57,746 bases of DNA from Rhodobacter sp. (lineage in GTDB: Bacteria > Pseudomonadota > Alphaproteobacteria > Rhodobacterales > Rhodobacteraceae): the NCBI GenBank assembly GCA_027489175.1, contig JAIYAE010000030.1, positions 1-57,746 on the forward strand, read 5' to 3'. The notes beneath the pieces were generated by a model. That model was not told the origin of the DNA. It saw nothing but the letters and a program-made list of their open reading frames with translations, and did no database searches. The position numbers were made by a program, and so were the translations under genes. Of the stretch, positions 27,391-37,298 are shown piece by piece. Each line of letters begins with the position of its first letter. Positions within the stretch are counted from its first letter, which is position 1.

Positions 27391-28384
27391 TATCATAGAC
27401 CACTTCGAGCGAGGGCTTCACCGCGGCGTTCTTGCCACGCATGTCGGCGTCGGTTGCGGGCATCAGGACAAAGTCTGCTCCCGTCGCTTCGGCACTGAAG
27501 AGGCCCAGAAGACCGTCTTGCGACAGGGGCGCTGGCCGCACCGGCGGCGCTTCGGCCACCGCGATGCCAAGCTGTTCGAACATCGGGCCCCACTGGCTTT
27601 CGTACGAACCAACAATCTGATAATTCGCGGATTTCTTGCGCAAATCGTCGTCCTGCGGGATGGCTGCCAGCACCGGGATGCCCACGGCATCGGCGAAAGC
27701 CGCCGCCTCGCCCGTGCCGTCATCCTTGTTGATCACGAGCCCCGCGATGCCGACATTGCCACCCAGCTTGCGGAAGTATTCCACGGCCGAGCAGACGTTG
27801 TTCGCCACATACAGCGACTGCAGATCGTTCGAGGCGACCAGGATCACCTTCTGCGCCATGTCGCGGGCGATCGGCAGACCGAACCCGCCGCAGACCACGT
27901 CACCCAGGAAGTCGAGCAGAACATAGTCGAAGTCCCAGTCGTGGAACCCCAGTTTCTCCAGCAGTTCAAATCCATGGATGATCCCGCGCCCGCCACAGCC
28001 ACGGCCCACTTCCGGCCCGCCCAGCTCCATCGCGAAGACGCCGCCGCGCTTGAAGCAGACGTCGCCGATCTTCACCTCTTCCCCGGCCAGCTTCTTGCGG
28101 GTCGAGGTTTCGATGATCGTCGGGCAAGCCTTGCCGCCGAAAAGAAGCGACGTTGTATCCGACTTCGGATCGCAGCCGATGAGCAGCACGCGCTTGCCCA
28201 TCTCGGCCATCATGTGGGACAGGTTGGCGAGCGTGAAGGATTTCCCGATGCCGCCCTTGCCATAGATCGCGATGATCTGGGTTTTCTTCGACGGCGGGTC
28301 CTGCGGGATTTCCAGCGTCGGCTCTTCATGGGCTTCATCGCGCAGGCGGGTGGCGAAGTCCTTGAGGTTCGGTACGTCGTTCAT
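27383..28384 (-). CDS. bchX: Chlorophyllide a oxidoreductase iron protein BchX
   Basis: 333 residues from the ATG at 28384, which gives an ATGA overlap with the bchC stop; an ATG at 28399 is less likely. It is the NifH-like ATPase that feeds electrons to BchYZ. The P-loop YGKGGIGKS and the two 4Fe-4S Cys residues in VGRGCGGRG and DVVCGGFG are present. Confidence 0.97.
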   Translation of the reverse strand: MNDVPNLKDFATRLRDEAHEEPTLEIPQDPPSKKTQIIAIYGKGGIGKSFTLANLSHMMAEMGKRVLLIGCDPKSDTTSLLFGGKACPTIIETSTRKKLAGEEVKIGDVCFKRGGVFAMELGGPEVGRGCGGRGIIHGFELLEKLGFHDWDFDYVLLDFLGDVVCGGFGLPIARDMAQKVILVASNDLQSLYVANNVCSAVEYFRKLGGNVGIAGLVINKDDGTGEAAAFADAVGIPVLAAIPQDDDLRKKSANYQIVGSYESQWGPMFEQLGIAVAEAPPVRPAPLSQDGLLGLFSAEATGADFVLMPATDADMRGKNAAVKPSLEVVYDNV

Positions 28385-29325
28385 GCGCGGGCGCTCCAAT
28401 CGAGGATCATTTTCAGGCAGCCCGCATCGGTAAAGGCGGTTTCATACGCCTCAGCGGCATCAGCAGCGGGGCGGCGGTGGGTAATCAGGCCGTCAAGCGA
28501 CAAGGCGCCACTTTCGATCAAGGACCGGGTGGCGGTCAGGTCTTCCGGGGCCCATTCGGCGGCGATGCGGATGCGCGCCTCTTTCATAAAGGCGGGCGGA
28601 AAGGCGAAGGCGACGGGTTCTGTGTAAAACCCGGCCAGAACAATCTCGCCCCCTTTGGCAAGGCGCATGACCAGCTGGTCAATTAACCCCTTGGCACCTG
28701 AGGCGTCATAGATCGCGCGATAGTCGCGGCGGGGGTCGTCTTCCGGGGCAATGACGCTGTAGCCCACAGCCCCGGAGTGGCGTTCGGGGTTGGTGTCCCA
28801 GACCGTCGGCGCTGGGGCACCGGCGGCAAGGGTCAGGCGGGCCAGAAGGCGGCCCAGCGTGCCATGGCCGATGATCAGGTCCGGCAGCGCGGTATTGAAC
28901 CCGGCCAAGGCATGACGGGCCGTTGCGGCCAGCGCCAGAAGCGCGCCTTCCGCCCCCATCCCGGCATCAATCCGGGCGACGCGGGCGGCCTTGGTCACCA
29001 GATGCCGCGATGCGCCGCCAAAAAGGCCCTTCACGTTGCCGGTAAAGCAGTTCGCACCCGGCACAAAGACCGTCTCACCCACACGGAAGCCCGTGTCAGC
29101 GCCAGCCTCAACCACCTCGCCCGCGGCCTCATAGCCGGGGACCAGGGGATAGCCCATGCCGGGAAAGGGCGGCATCGTGCCGGACCAGAAGAGTTTTTCC
29201 GTGCCGGTGGAAATGCCCGAGTGCCGAACCTCGACCACAAGATCCTGCGGACCGGGCGCCACAAGACCCAGGGCTTCCAGCCCCAGTTCCCTTGCCCCCT
29301 GCAGGATAACGGCCGTCGTCTGCAC
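28381..29325 (-). CDS. bchC: Bacteriochlorophyllide a dehydrogenase
   Basis: 314 residues from a GTG at 29325 with GGGGGA upstream; a TTG at 29340 is the alternative. It is a zinc-type/medium-chain dehydrogenase that oxidises the C3 hydroxyethyl group to acetyl. [14 protein letters not shown] and the Rossmann segment [14 protein letters not shown] are visible. It is preceded by a promoter with two PpsR boxes and is followed by coupled bchX. Confidence 0.95.
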   Translation of the reverse strand: MQTTAVILQGARELGLEALGLVAPGPQDLVVEVRHSGISTGTEKLFWSGTMPPFPGMGYPLVPGYEAAGEVVEAGADTGFRVGETVFVPGANCFTGNVKGLFGGASRHLVTKAARVARIDAGMGAEGALLALAATARHALAGFNTALPDLIIGHGTLGRLLARLTLAAGAPAPTVWDTNPERHSGAVGYSVIAPEDDPRRDYRAIYDASGAKGLIDQLVMRLAKGGEIVLAGFYTEPVAFAFPPAFMKEARIRIAAEWAPEDLTATRSLIESGALSLDGLITHRRPAADAAEAYETAFTDAGCLKMILDWSARA

Positions 29326-29381
29326 TGCTGTGTCCCCCAAGGCTGCGACAATAGGACCCAGTTGTCCCTCTTAGCCCCTGT

Positions 29382-29399
29382 TGTAAGTTTAGCCTTACA
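29382..29399 (-). promoter_or_regulatory. PpsR/CrtJ box (bchC promoter, downstream copy)
   Basis: TGT-N12-ACA match TGTAAGTTTAGCCTTACA, 57 bases from the bchC GTG. On the minus strand it contains TAAACT, a fair -10 element 16 bases from a TTGACA at 29408-29413. Confidence 0.9.
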
Positions 29400-29407
29400 A
29401 TCCAGAC

Positions 29408-29425
29408 TGTCAATTTAATTAGACA
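29408..29425 (-). promoter_or_regulatory. PpsR/CrtJ box (bchC promoter, overlapping the crtF end)
   Basis: TGTCAATTTAATTAGACA, 8 bases from the other box, the classic cooperative spacing. It contains TTGACA on the minus strand, probably the -35 element, and covers the last crtF codons and stop (29415-29417). Confidence 0.9.
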
Positions 29426-30557
29426 GTTTCGCCGATGAATCTGCAGGCACCGTGGCGGACAGGGCAGAAGTCACGAAGGGGCGCAGGCTGCGGACCGGGG
29501 CAATTGCGGTAAAACCGGCCTTGTGCAGCAGCGCTGCGATCTCGGCGCCCGACCGGGTGCGCCCGGTCTGCATCGCCAACGTGTAAACGGTGAAGTACAC
29601 ATCCGTCGCCGGGTCCGGCCTTGCGCCGCCTGACATCGGCTCGGAGATGATCACCCGCCCGCCCGGCGGCAGCGCCTGCCGGACATTGGCCAAAAGGGCG
29701 GCCACAGTGGCATCGGCGTGGTCGTAAAGCACCCGGATCAGGCTGATGGCATCGGCGCCCGGCGGCAAAGCCTGGTCCCGAAAGCTGCCGGGAAGAATCG
29801 TCACCTCCGGCCCCAGCCGGGCACGCGCGCCGGATACGACGGCCGGAAGGTCAAAAAGCGTGCGCCGCATCTGCGGATGCGCACGGCCAACGGCAGCAAG
29901 GAAAGCCCCGGTGCCGCCGCCAACATCCATCAGATGGGTGATGCCGCGAAAGTCGACCAAGCGCAGCGTGTCCTCGGCGACAAGGCCTTGGCTGTCGGCC
30001 ATCAGATCGGAATAGCGCGCGGCCAAGGCAGGATCGGCCGCCCCGCCGGCGCCAAAGACATAGGGCCAGAACCCGGCCAATTCAGGCTGGGTCTCGCCGC
30101 GAAAGAAGGCCACGGGATCGGCAAGGTCGCGGTAAAGGACGGGGTGATGGCGCACCATCGCCTCCAGCCCCGGCACGGCCAGGAACGCAGCCCCCCGCGC
30201 GGTCAGCCGCCAGAGATCACCCTTGCGGTGAAGAAGCTTCAGCGCCGCCCCGGCCTGACAAAGAACCGCCATCCGCTCCACCGGCACCCCGGCCAATTGG
30301 GCCAGCCTTGCCGTGGGTTCCGCCGTTTCCGCCAGCCGGTGCAGGACCCGCAACTCGACCAGGGCCAGCAGACACTGGCTGCGCACAAAGCCCGAGACGA
30401 CCTCGAAAAGCGCGTCCCCTTCCTTGCGCGCAATGTGGCGCAGACCGGGGATCCGCGCGCAAAGCCGGTGAAACCCGGGGCTCAGCGCCAGTCTTGCCGC
30501 CCAGCCCGGACCCGCCGCCTTGCGCGGCAGGCTGTGGCCAAGGCCGGTTTCGGTCAT
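29415..30557 (-). CDS. crtF: Hydroxyneurosporene O-methyltransferase
   Basis: 380 residues. It methylates the C1 hydroxyl of carotenoids in the spheroidene pathway. The SAM motif [15 protein letters not shown] and a plant-type O-methyltransferase fold with a winged N-terminal dimerisation domain are visible. The start overlaps the crtE stop (ATGA). The 3' end doubles as part of the bchC operator. Confidence 0.95.
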   Translation of the reverse strand: MTETGLGHSLPRKAAGPGWAARLALSPGFHRLCARIPGLRHIARKEGDALFEVVSGFVRSQCLLALVELRVLHRLAETAEPTARLAQLAGVPVERMAVLCQAGAALKLLHRKGDLWRLTARGAAFLAVPGLEAMVRHHPVLYRDLADPVAFFRGETQPELAGFWPYVFGAGGAADPALAARYSDLMADSQGLVAEDTLRLVDFRGITHLMDVGGGTGAFLAAVGRAHPQMRRTLFDLPAVVSGARARLGPEVTILPGSFRDQALPPGADAISLIRVLYDHADATVAALLANVRQALPPGGRVIISEPMSGGARPDPATDVYFTVYTLAMQTGRTRSGAEIAALLHKAGFTAIAPVRSLRPFVTSALSATVPADSSAKLSN

Positions 30558-31456
30558 TTCGCGCCCGTCGCCCGCACGCGCTGTGCGCCCAGATCGACGG
30601 GGGTCATCTTTTCGGCATAGGCGCGGACGAGGCCAGCCAGCTGCGCCTCACCCGGGCAGGACGGGATCGAGGCGATGGCCCCGCCGAGGATATCCTTCAA
30701 GTGGCGCACCGCACCCTGCACGCCCATCAGATGCACGGCGTTCGGACGGCCATGCACGGCGTCCTGCCCAGCGGGTTTGCCGGTCTCGCTCTCGGTCAAG
30801 AGCGCGTCCTTCAGGTCATCGGCCACCTGGAACGCCTCGCCAATCCGGGCGCCAAGCTCTTCCCATTGCTCCGGCTCTTGCCCGGCCGCGATGGCCCCCA
30901 TCTGGGTGGCAGCGATGAAGAGTGCCCCGGTCTTGGCACGGTGGTAGGCCGAGAGGTTGACGGTCGCCTCCGACTCCCACCCCTGCCCCGCACAGATTCC
31001 GCCCGGCATGCCGGTGCGCTGCGACAGCACCTGCACCAGCCGCAGCGCGCGCAAGGGCTGGTCACCCGCCGCCCGCGCCAGCATCTCGAAGGCAAGGACG
31101 ATCAGACTGTCCCCGGCCAGGATCGCCACCGGTTCACCAAAGGCGCGGTGAACGGATGGGCGGCCACGCCGGGTATCGGCATTGTCGAACGCAGGCAGAT
31201 CGTCATGCACCAGGCTTGCGCAATGGATCAGCTCAAGGGCCGTGGCTGCCGCCGAAGACAGCGCCGGCCGGTCATCCCCACAGGCCATGGCGACCGAGAG
31301 CAGGATCGTCGGCCGGATCCGCGCCCCGCCTGCCATCGTGGCATGATCAAGGGCCGCAGCAAGGCGCATCGGCACCTGGTCCGGCCCGGCAAACCCGCCA
31401 CTGGCCAGTTGGATCGCTTCGGTCACGGCGGCTTCGATTCGGAAGGAAAGCGGCAT
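30554..31456 (-). CDS. crtE: Geranylgeranyl diphosphate synthase
   Basis: 300 residues. It makes GGPP for carotenoids and the bacteriochlorophyll tail. The first aspartate-rich motif is in VHDDLPAFD and the second in VADDLKD. The N-terminus [11 protein letters not shown] is typical. It is the first gene of the crtEF-bchCXYZ-puf superoperon and is divergent from crtD. Confidence 0.96.
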   Translation of the reverse strand: MPLSFRIEAAVTEAIQLASGGFAGPDQVPMRLAAALDHATMAGGARIRPTILLSVAMACGDDRPALSSAAATALELIHCASLVHDDLPAFDNADTRRGRPSVHRAFGEPVAILAGDSLIVLAFEMLARAAGDQPLRALRLVQVLSQRTGMPGGICAGQGWESEATVNLSAYHRAKTGALFIAATQMGAIAAGQEPEQWEELGARIGEAFQVADDLKDALLTESETGKPAGQDAVHGRPNAVHLMGVQGAVRHLKDILGGAIASIPSCPGEAQLAGLVRAYAEKMTPVDLGAQRVRATGAK

Positions 31457-31540
31457 CTTGCACCTCGATCAGCGCCGGGAAGCCCGGAGGTCGGGCCAAA
31501 CGCGGCACCTTGCGATCAATCTTGCACTGGCGCGGCCCTA

Positions 31541-31558
31541 TGTAAACTAAAACTTACA
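31541..31558. promoter_or_regulatory. PpsR/CrtJ box 1 between crtE and crtD
   Basis: TGT-N12-ACA match TGTAAACTAAAACTTACA, 84 bases upstream of crtE and 52 upstream of crtD; it can serve both divergent operons. Confidence 0.88.
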
Positions 31559-31564
31559 CCCGGC

Positions 31565-31582
31565 TGTTCGCATCTGTTTACA
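31565..31582. promoter_or_regulatory. PpsR/CrtJ box 2 between crtE and crtD
   Basis: TGTTCGCATCTGTTTACA, 6 bases after box 1 and 28 bases before the crtD ATG. The internal arms are less symmetric than in the other boxes. Confidence 0.82.
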
Positions 31583-31610
31583 ACTGTGGGGCCTTGGCTA
31601 GACTGGAGCC

Positions 31611-33176
31611 ATGGAAAGCCAGACCAGACCTGTAGTCGTGATCGGGGCCGGAATGGGGGGGCTTGCCTCTGCCATAAGGCTGGCCGCAGCGGGCTGCGCC
31701 GTGACTCTGGTCGAGGCGGCGGCCACCCCCGGCGGCAAGATGCGCACCCTGCCCTCACCCGCCGGGCCCGTCGATGCGGGGCCAACCGTCCTGACGATGC
31801 GGCAGGTCTTCGATGACCTCTTCGCCTTGGATGGCGAGCGGTTGGAGAACCACCTGACCCTTCTGCCACAAGCCATTCTGGCCCGGCACTGGTGGGACGA
31901 TGGCAGCCGCCTTGACCTCACCGGCAATCCTGACACCGACAGCGCCGCGATCACCGCTTTCGCTGGCCCGCGCGAGGCCCGTGCCTTTCGCCGCTTTGAC
32001 CGCCTTGCCCAAGGTCTGCATCAGGCCTTTGACGCCCCGGTCATGCAGGCCCCGAAGCCGAACCTTGCCGCGATCCTGCGCGCCACCCTGGCCCGCCCTG
32101 CCATCTGGCGGGCGCTGATCCCGGGCCTGTCGCTGGCGGGCCTCCTCGGCCGCCAGTTCCGCGATCCGCGGCTTGTCCAGCTTTTCGCCCGTTATGCCAC
32201 CTATGTCGGCGGCAGGCCGACGCATGCGCCGGGCGTCCTCGCCCTGATCTGGCGGGCCGAGGCTGAGGGGGTCTGGGCCGTTCAGGGCGGCATGCATCAG
32301 CTTGCCCTGGCGCTGGCGGACCTCGCGCACAGGCTGGGCGTGGACCTGCGCCTTGCCACGCCGGCACGGCGGATCGTGCGGCAGGGCGGGCGGGTGACCG
32401 GGGTGCAACTGCACGACGGCCAGACCCTGCCTTGCGCCGCCTGCGTCTTTGCCGGCGACCCTGCGGCCCTCGCCGCCGGGCATCTGGGTGAGGGGCTTGA
32501 TGCAGCCGTGCCCGCCCGCGCCACCCAACCCCGCAGCCTGTCGGCCTGGGTCTGGTCCTTTGCCGCCACCGTCGAAGGGCCGGTTGCCGCCGACCTCATC
32601 CACCACAACCTCTTCTTCTCCGCCAACCCGAAGGCCGAGTTTGGCCCCTTGGGCACCGGCGACATGCCCGAAGCCCCCAGCCTTTACCTCTGCGCCGAAG
32701 ATCGCGCGGCGGGTCGGGTGCCAAGCGGCCCCGAACGGTTCGAGATCATCGTCAACGCCCCCCCGGGCCGCCCTGACCATCCGAAGGATTTTGCCGAATG
32801 CCACGCCCGCACCTTTCAACGCCTGCGCCAGATGGGGCTGCGCTTTTCGCCCGAACCGGGCCCCGAAGCGCTGACCACGCCGGCGATGCTGGACCGGCTC
32901 TTTCCGGGGTCCACGGGCTCGATCTACGGGAGGAGCCCGGAGGGAACCTTCGCAGCCTTCGCCCGGCCGCAGGCCCGGACGGCCCTGCCGGGCCTTTATC
33001 TGGCGGGGGGCGGGGCGCATCCGGGGGCTGGGGTGCCGATGGCGGCGCTCTCCGGCAAGCACGCGGCGGCGGCGGTGCTTCTGGACCTGACTTCGGCGTC
33101 CATGTCGCGCCCGACGGTTACGCCTGGTGGTATCTTGACGGGGTCTCGGACGACGGGACGCGCGCCGTCTCGGTGA
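31611..33176 (+). CDS. crtD: Methoxyneurosporene (hydroxyneurosporene) dehydrogenase
   Basis: 521 residues, a CrtI-type FAD desaturase introducing the C3,4 double bond. The FAD motif VVIGAGMGGLASA is at the N-terminus and the closing signature YLAGGGAHPGAGVPMA near the end. It is about 25 residues longer than the Rhodobacter proteins I recall; the extra tail overlaps a CrtC-like sequence in another frame. The TGA overlaps the crtC GTG. Confidence 0.95.
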   Translation: MESQTRPVVVIGAGMGGLASAIRLAAAGCAVTLVEAAATPGGKMRTLPSPAGPVDAGPTVLTMRQVFDDLFALDGERLENHLTLLPQAILARHWWDDGSRLDLTGNPDTDSAAITAFAGPREARAFRRFDRLAQGLHQAFDAPVMQAPKPNLAAILRATLARPAIWRALIPGLSLAGLLGRQFRDPRLVQLFARYATYVGGRPTHAPGVLALIWRAEAEGVWAVQGGMHQLALALADLAHRLGVDLRLATPARRIVRQGGRVTGVQLHDGQTLPCAACVFAGDPAALAAGHLGEGLDAAVPARATQPRSLSAWVWSFAATVEGPVAADLIHHNLFFSANPKAEFGPLGTGDMPEAPSLYLCAEDRAAGRVPSGPERFEIIVNAPPGRPDHPKDFAECHARTFQRLRQMGLRFSPEPGPEALTTPAMLDRLFPGSTGSIYGRSPEGTFAAFARPQARTALPGLYLAGGGAHPGAGVPMAALSGKHAAAAVLLDLTSASMSRPTVTPGGILTGSRTTGRAPSR

Positions 33177-34015
33177 TCGGGTTCATCGGGTCGGTCTTCT
33201 CGCCCTGGTATCGTTGGTCGGGCCGGAAATCGCCGCAGAACCACGTCTGCCTGAACGTCGCAACCTACGGCCCCGGGGGCCGCTTCACGATGACCGACCG
33301 GGGCAAGCCCGCCTTGCGGCAAAGCCTTGACCGGCTGCAGATTGGGCCATCCTCCATGCACTGGACCGGGCGTGAGCTGGTCGTGGAGGTGAATGAAATC
33401 TCCTCCCTCCCCATGGTCGGCCGGGTGCAAGGCACGATCACCCTGACGCCCGAGGCGCTGACCAATGTCGAGGCGCGGCTGACCCCCGATGCCAGCCACA
33501 CCTGGCGGCCCTTTGCGCCGATTGCCCGGATCAAGGTGGATCTTTCCCAAGGCCACACTTGGGAAGGCCACGGCTACTGGGACGCGAATTTCGGCACGGC
33601 GGCGCTTGAGGCAGACTTCCGGTTCTGGACCTGGGGGCGCTTTCCCCTGAAGGACCGGACCGTCTGTTTCTACGACGCCACCCGCCGCGACGGTTCAACC
33701 CTCGCCCTGGGGGTAGAGGTTCTGCGCGACGGGACCGTGCAAGAGATCGCGCCACCCCCCGTCACCCCCTTCCGCCGCAGTCTCTGGGCCGTCCGGCGGG
33801 AAACACGGGCGGACCCGGGCTTCCAGCCCAGCCAGACCATGAGCCTTCTGGACGCGCCCTTCTACTCTCGCAGCCTGGTTGAGACGAAGATCGATGGTGA
33901 GGTGACGACCGGCGTGCATGAGGCGCTGGACCTCGTCCGCTACCGCCAACCCTGGCTGAAACCGATGATCGCAATGCGCGTGCCAAGGCGGCCCGGCTGG
34001 ACCTTCAAAGATTAA
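33173..34015 (+). CDS. crtC: Acyclic carotenoid 1,2-hydratase
   Basis: 280 residues from a GTG at 33173, which forms a GTGA overlap with the crtD stop and begins IGFIGSVFSPWYRW, the expected start for Rhodobacter CrtC. It adds water to neurosporene or lycopene ends. About 25 codons upstream in the same frame also look CrtC-like (APDGYAWWYLDGVSDDG), but I see no ATG, GTG or TTG there; the only upstream in-frame ATG is at 32798, deep in crtD. Confidence 0.88.
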   Translation: MIGFIGSVFSPWYRWSGRKSPQNHVCLNVATYGPGGRFTMTDRGKPALRQSLDRLQIGPSSMHWTGRELVVEVNEISSLPMVGRVQGTITLTPEALTNVEARLTPDASHTWRPFAPIARIKVDLSQGHTWEGHGYWDANFGTAALEADFRFWTWGRFPLKDRTVCFYDATRRDGSTLALGVEVLRDGTVQEIAPPPVTPFRRSLWAVRRETRADPGFQPSQTMSLLDAPFYSRSLVETKIDGEVTTGVHEALDLVRYRQPWLKPMIAMRVPRRPGWTFKD

Positions 34016-34065
34016 GCAAGGGTGAATCGGCTGGCTAAGCCATTGATTTTGCGCCCGTCGCGCAG

Positions 34066-34082
34066 TGTCCCGGCCCGGGACA
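34066..34082. repeat. Inverted repeat between convergent crtC and tspO
   Basis: TGTCCCG / CGGGACA with loop GCC, in the 73-bp gap between the two stops. No U run follows on either strand, so it is only a weak terminator candidate. Confidence 0.45.
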
Positions 34083-34088
34083 TCAACG

Positions 34089-34565
34089 TCACGCCGCCAC
34101 CGGCCCCCGCGCCTCATCCGGGTTCAGCCGCACCAGCGCCAGGTTCAGGGCCCCGGCGACGGTGACCCAGACCACATAGGGCACGAACATCAGCCCGGCC
34201 CAGACATCGACCGTGAAGAAGGCGATGCAGGTCGCCGTCACCGACAGCCACAGCCCCGCCATCGGCACCAGCGCCGCCCGCATCCGCTTCAGCCCGAAGA
34301 ACACCGGCGTCCAGAGCGTGTTGAAGGCGATCTGCACCGACCAAAGCGCCAAGCCAACCGCCGCCCCTTCAAACATTGAAGCACGGGCAGCCGCCGCCGA
34401 CATCAACAGGTAAAGCGACATCCAGGCCACCGGGAACAGCCAGTTCGGCGGGGTCCAGACCGGCTTTTTCAGGGCCACATACCAAGGCCCGGTCGGAAAC
34501 AGCGCCCCCGTGGCGGCAGCGGCCCCGCAGGCGGTGAGATAGATGAAGAACAGGCCGTAATCCAT
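34089..34565 (-). CDS. tspO: Tryptophan-rich sensory protein TspO
   Basis: 158 residues from the ATG at 34565 (GGGGGTG upstream), the same length as R. sphaeroides TspO as I recall it. Five transmembrane helices rich in Trp and aromatic residues (PWYVALKKPVWTPPNW is the signature region). It binds porphyrins in the outer membrane and dampens photosynthesis gene expression in oxygen. It lies 65 bp after crtB on the same strand, with no operator seen between. Confidence 0.93.
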   Translation of the reverse strand: MDYGLFFIYLTACGAAAATGALFPTGPWYVALKKPVWTPPNWLFPVAWMSLYLLMSAAAARASMFEGAAVGLALWSVQIAFNTLWTPVFFGLKRMRAALVPMAGLWLSVTATCIAFFTVDVWAGLMFVPYVVWVTVAGALNLALVRLNPDEARGPVAA

Positions 34566-34630
34566 GATCGGCACCCCCTGCCAAGGCAGATAGGCCGAAT
34601 TGCCGCCCGTCACAACGCCGTTGGCGAAGG

Positions 34631-35638
34631 TTAGGCAGAAAGACCGCGATCGCGCGCCTCAAGCTGGGCCAGAACGCCCAGCAGCGCATCACTTCTCCCG
34701 CGCGAGGCCGATTTCTGGGCAGCGGCCTGCACCAGGAATGCCACCTCGGCGACCGGGGGGGCATGCAGAACCGCCGCGCGCGGCAAAACCGCCGTGCCAG
34801 CAGCCTTGAGCGTGGCGATCCCGAGCCAGCCAAGTTTCTTCCCGCGCCCGGTGCGGGCGCGGGTGCTGATGCTGTCATGGTTGTTGCGCCGAACCGCCTT
34901 GCCGATGCCAGCATAGATCATCCGCGCGGCAAGGATACCGGGGCGGCAGCCCAGCGGCAGGGCGGCAACGCCCGCCTCAGAGCGCCGGTAAAGACGGTCC
35001 GCCTCGGCCAGAAGCTGGGCGATGGCAAGGCGGATGGCCGGGGTGGCGGCGGGGTCGGCCAGGAAGGCATCGGGGTCAACCCCGGCTCCGGTCAGCCAGT
35101 CCTGCGGCAGGTAAAGGCGGCCCGCGCGGGCGTCTTCACCCACGTCACGGGCGATGTTGGTCAGCTGCATCGCAAGGCCAAGGTCACAGGCGCGGGCCAA
35201 GGCATCGGCGTCGCGCACCTGCATCAGGACGCACATCATCGCCCCCACCGCCGCCGCGACCCGGGCAGAGTAGGCAAGGACCCCGGACAGATCGTCATAC
35301 CGCCGACCGGTCGCATCCCAGGCCATGCCCTCAAGCAGCGCATCGGGCAAGGCGCGCGGCATCTGGAAGCCGTCGACCACGCCCGCAAAGGCGCGATCGG
35401 CGGGCGCGTTGAAGGGGCGGCCTTCGTAGACGCGATCAAGCCGGTCGCGCAGGCGAAGGACGGCGGCGGCCTTGTCAACGCCTTCATCAACCGCGTCATC
35501 GGCCAGACGGCAAAAGGCATATAGCGCCAATGCCGGATCACGCACCTTCGACGGCAAGAGGCGCGAGGCAGCGTGGAACGACAGCGACCCGGTCCGGATC
35601 GCGGCGCGGCAGGCCTCAAGATCAGCCGGGGCGATCAT
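34631..35638 (-). CDS. crtB: Phytoene synthase
   Basis: 335 residues. It joins two GGPP to phytoene. The Asp-rich motifs are in LADDAVDEG and NIARDVGEDA, followed by GRLYLPQDWL. The start overlaps the crtI stop (ATGA). Confidence 0.96.
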   Translation of the reverse strand: MIAPADLEACRAAIRTGSLSFHAASRLLPSKVRDPALALYAFCRLADDAVDEGVDKAAAVLRLRDRLDRVYEGRPFNAPADRAFAGVVDGFQMPRALPDALLEGMAWDATGRRYDDLSGVLAYSARVAAAVGAMMCVLMQVRDADALARACDLGLAMQLTNIARDVGEDARAGRLYLPQDWLTGAGVDPDAFLADPAATPAIRLAIAQLLAEADRLYRRSEAGVAALPLGCRPGILAARMIYAGIGKAVRRNNHDSISTRARTGRGKKLGWLGIATLKAAGTAVLPRAAVLHAPPVAEVAFLVQAAAQKSASRGRSDALLGVLAQLEARDRGLSA

Positions 35639-37206
35639 TCGGCGGCCATCGGCAGCGGCAGGTCAACCACCCTGACCGCAGGCGCGGGGATCAGGCCCGC
35701 GGTGATCTCGGCAGTGCCGATCACGCCCGGAACACCAGCACCCGGATGTGTGCCCGCGCCGCACAGGTAAAGGCCGGGCAGTTCTTCCGACACGTTATGG
35801 GGGCGGAAATAGGCAGATTGCAGGATACGCGGTTCAAGCGAGAAGCCGGCCCCAAAAGGCGACAGATAGCGGTCGCGGAAGGTTTCCGGGGTGAAGGTCA
35901 CCTCGGCGCTGATCTTGTCGCGAAAGCCGGGGATCAGGCGCTGTTCCAAAATATCGGCCATGCGGTTGCGGTAGGTCTCAGTCTCCTCCGCCCAGTTGGC
36001 GGCGTTGTGGCCAAGGTGCGGGACGGGGCTGAGGACGTAGAAGGTGTCATCACCTTCGGGCGCCGCCGATGGGTCGGTGACGGTGGGGCGGTGGACATAA
36101 AGGCTCATGTCCTTGGCAAGGTGGCCGGAGCGGAAGATGTCGCGGATGTGGTCCTTGTAGCGGGGGCCGACGACGATGGTGTGGTGCCCGGCATCCGGCC
36201 ACATCCCCCGCGTGCCCTTGGTGCCGAAATACCAGACGAAAAGGCCCATCGACCAGCGGGCGCGGGCCATGCGCTTGTCGGTCCAGCGGCGCTTGACGTG
36301 GTTGCGCAGCAGCTGGCCGTAGGTAAAGCCCGGGTCGGCGTTCGACACCACAACCTCAGCGTCCAACTTGCGGCCGTCTTTCAGCGTGGCCCCGGACGCA
36401 CGGCCCTGGGTCACCGTGATCTCATCCACCTCGGTGCCCAGGATCACCCGACCGCCCTGCCCCTCGATCACCGCCACCATGGCATCGGCAATCGCCTGCA
36501 CCCCGCCCATCGCGTAATGAACGCCAAACGACGCCTCAAGATGGCTGACGAGGGAATACATGCTGGTCACGCGGAACGGGTCACCCCCGATGAACAAGGG
36601 GTGGAACGATAGCGCAAAGCGCAGATGCGGGTCCTTGACGCGCGCGGCAGCGTGGGAATGGACGGATTTGTCCGCCCGCATAAGCGCGAAGGTCGGCAGA
36701 ACCTTGATCAGGTCCCACAGCTTGTGCATGGGGCGGCGGCCCAGGTCTTCGAACCCAAAGCTGTAGCGGGCCTTGGCGTCCTTCAGGAACCGTTGAAAGC
36801 CCGGCAGGTCGGACGGGGAGACGCGGGCAACCTCAGCCTCCATCGCGGCCTGGCCGGTGCGCATGGTGAACCGCTCGCCGTCGGCAAAGCGGATTTCGTA
36901 GAACGGGTCCATCGGGCGCAGGTCCACGTCCTTGTGGAAATCGCGCCCGCAGGTGGCCCAAAGGTCGCGCAGAATCTGCGGCACGGTGATGATCGTCGGG
37001 CCCAGATCAAACCGGTGGCCGCCCTCGGTGATCGACGATCCACGCCCACCGGGGCGGTCCAGCCGGTCCACCACGGTTACGCGCCAGCCCTTGGCGCCAA
37101 GGCGCATCGCGGTGGCAAGGCCGCCAAGGCCAGCGCCGATCACCAGCGCCTCGCCTTGGCCGGGCTGGGTGGTGGTGCGGGGTCGGAGCGGATGTGCTGT
37201 GGTCAT
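35635..37206 (-). CDS. crtI: Phytoene desaturase (neurosporene-forming type)
   Basis: 523 residues. N-terminal FAD-binding GAGLGGLATAMRL, the MDPFYEIRF substrate region and the C-terminal CGAGTHPGAGVPGV are classic CrtI. In this pathway it would make three desaturations to neurosporene. It is divergent from crtA, with two PpsR boxes between. Confidence 0.97.
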   Translation of the reverse strand: MTTAHPLRPRTTTQPGQGEALVIGAGLGGLATAMRLGAKGWRVTVVDRLDRPGGRGSSITEGGHRFDLGPTIITVPQILRDLWATCGRDFHKDVDLRPMDPFYEIRFADGERFTMRTGQAAMEAEVARVSPSDLPGFQRFLKDAKARYSFGFEDLGRRPMHKLWDLIKVLPTFALMRADKSVHSHAAARVKDPHLRFALSFHPLFIGGDPFRVTSMYSLVSHLEASFGVHYAMGGVQAIADAMVAVIEGQGGRVILGTEVDEITVTQGRASGATLKDGRKLDAEVVVSNADPGFTYGQLLRNHVKRRWTDKRMARARWSMGLFVWYFGTKGTRGMWPDAGHHTIVVGPRYKDHIRDIFRSGHLAKDMSLYVHRPTVTDPSAAPEGDDTFYVLSPVPHLGHNAANWAEETETYRNRMADILEQRLIPGFRDKISAEVTFTPETFRDRYLSPFGAGFSLEPRILQSAYFRPHNVSEELPGLYLCGAGTHPGAGVPGVIGTAEITAGLIPAPAVRVVDLPLPMAAE

Positions 37207-37223
37207 GAACCCGGATGATAGAG

Positions 37224-37241
37224 TGTCTATTCAGATTTACA
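37224..37241. promoter_or_regulatory. PpsR/CrtJ box proximal to crtI
   Basis: TGTCTATTCAGATTTACA, 17 bases upstream of the crtI ATG. Confidence 0.85.
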
Positions 37242-37298
37242 ACTCTGCAGTTGATGCGGCAAAACAGCCCCTTTTCGTGCAGCACTTTTGCGGTAGAG

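Noticed and set aside
26660..28627. 655-codon plus-strand open frame over bchX/bchY
   Set aside because: Antisense to firmly identified bchX and bchY; Arg/His-rich composition typical of shadow frames.
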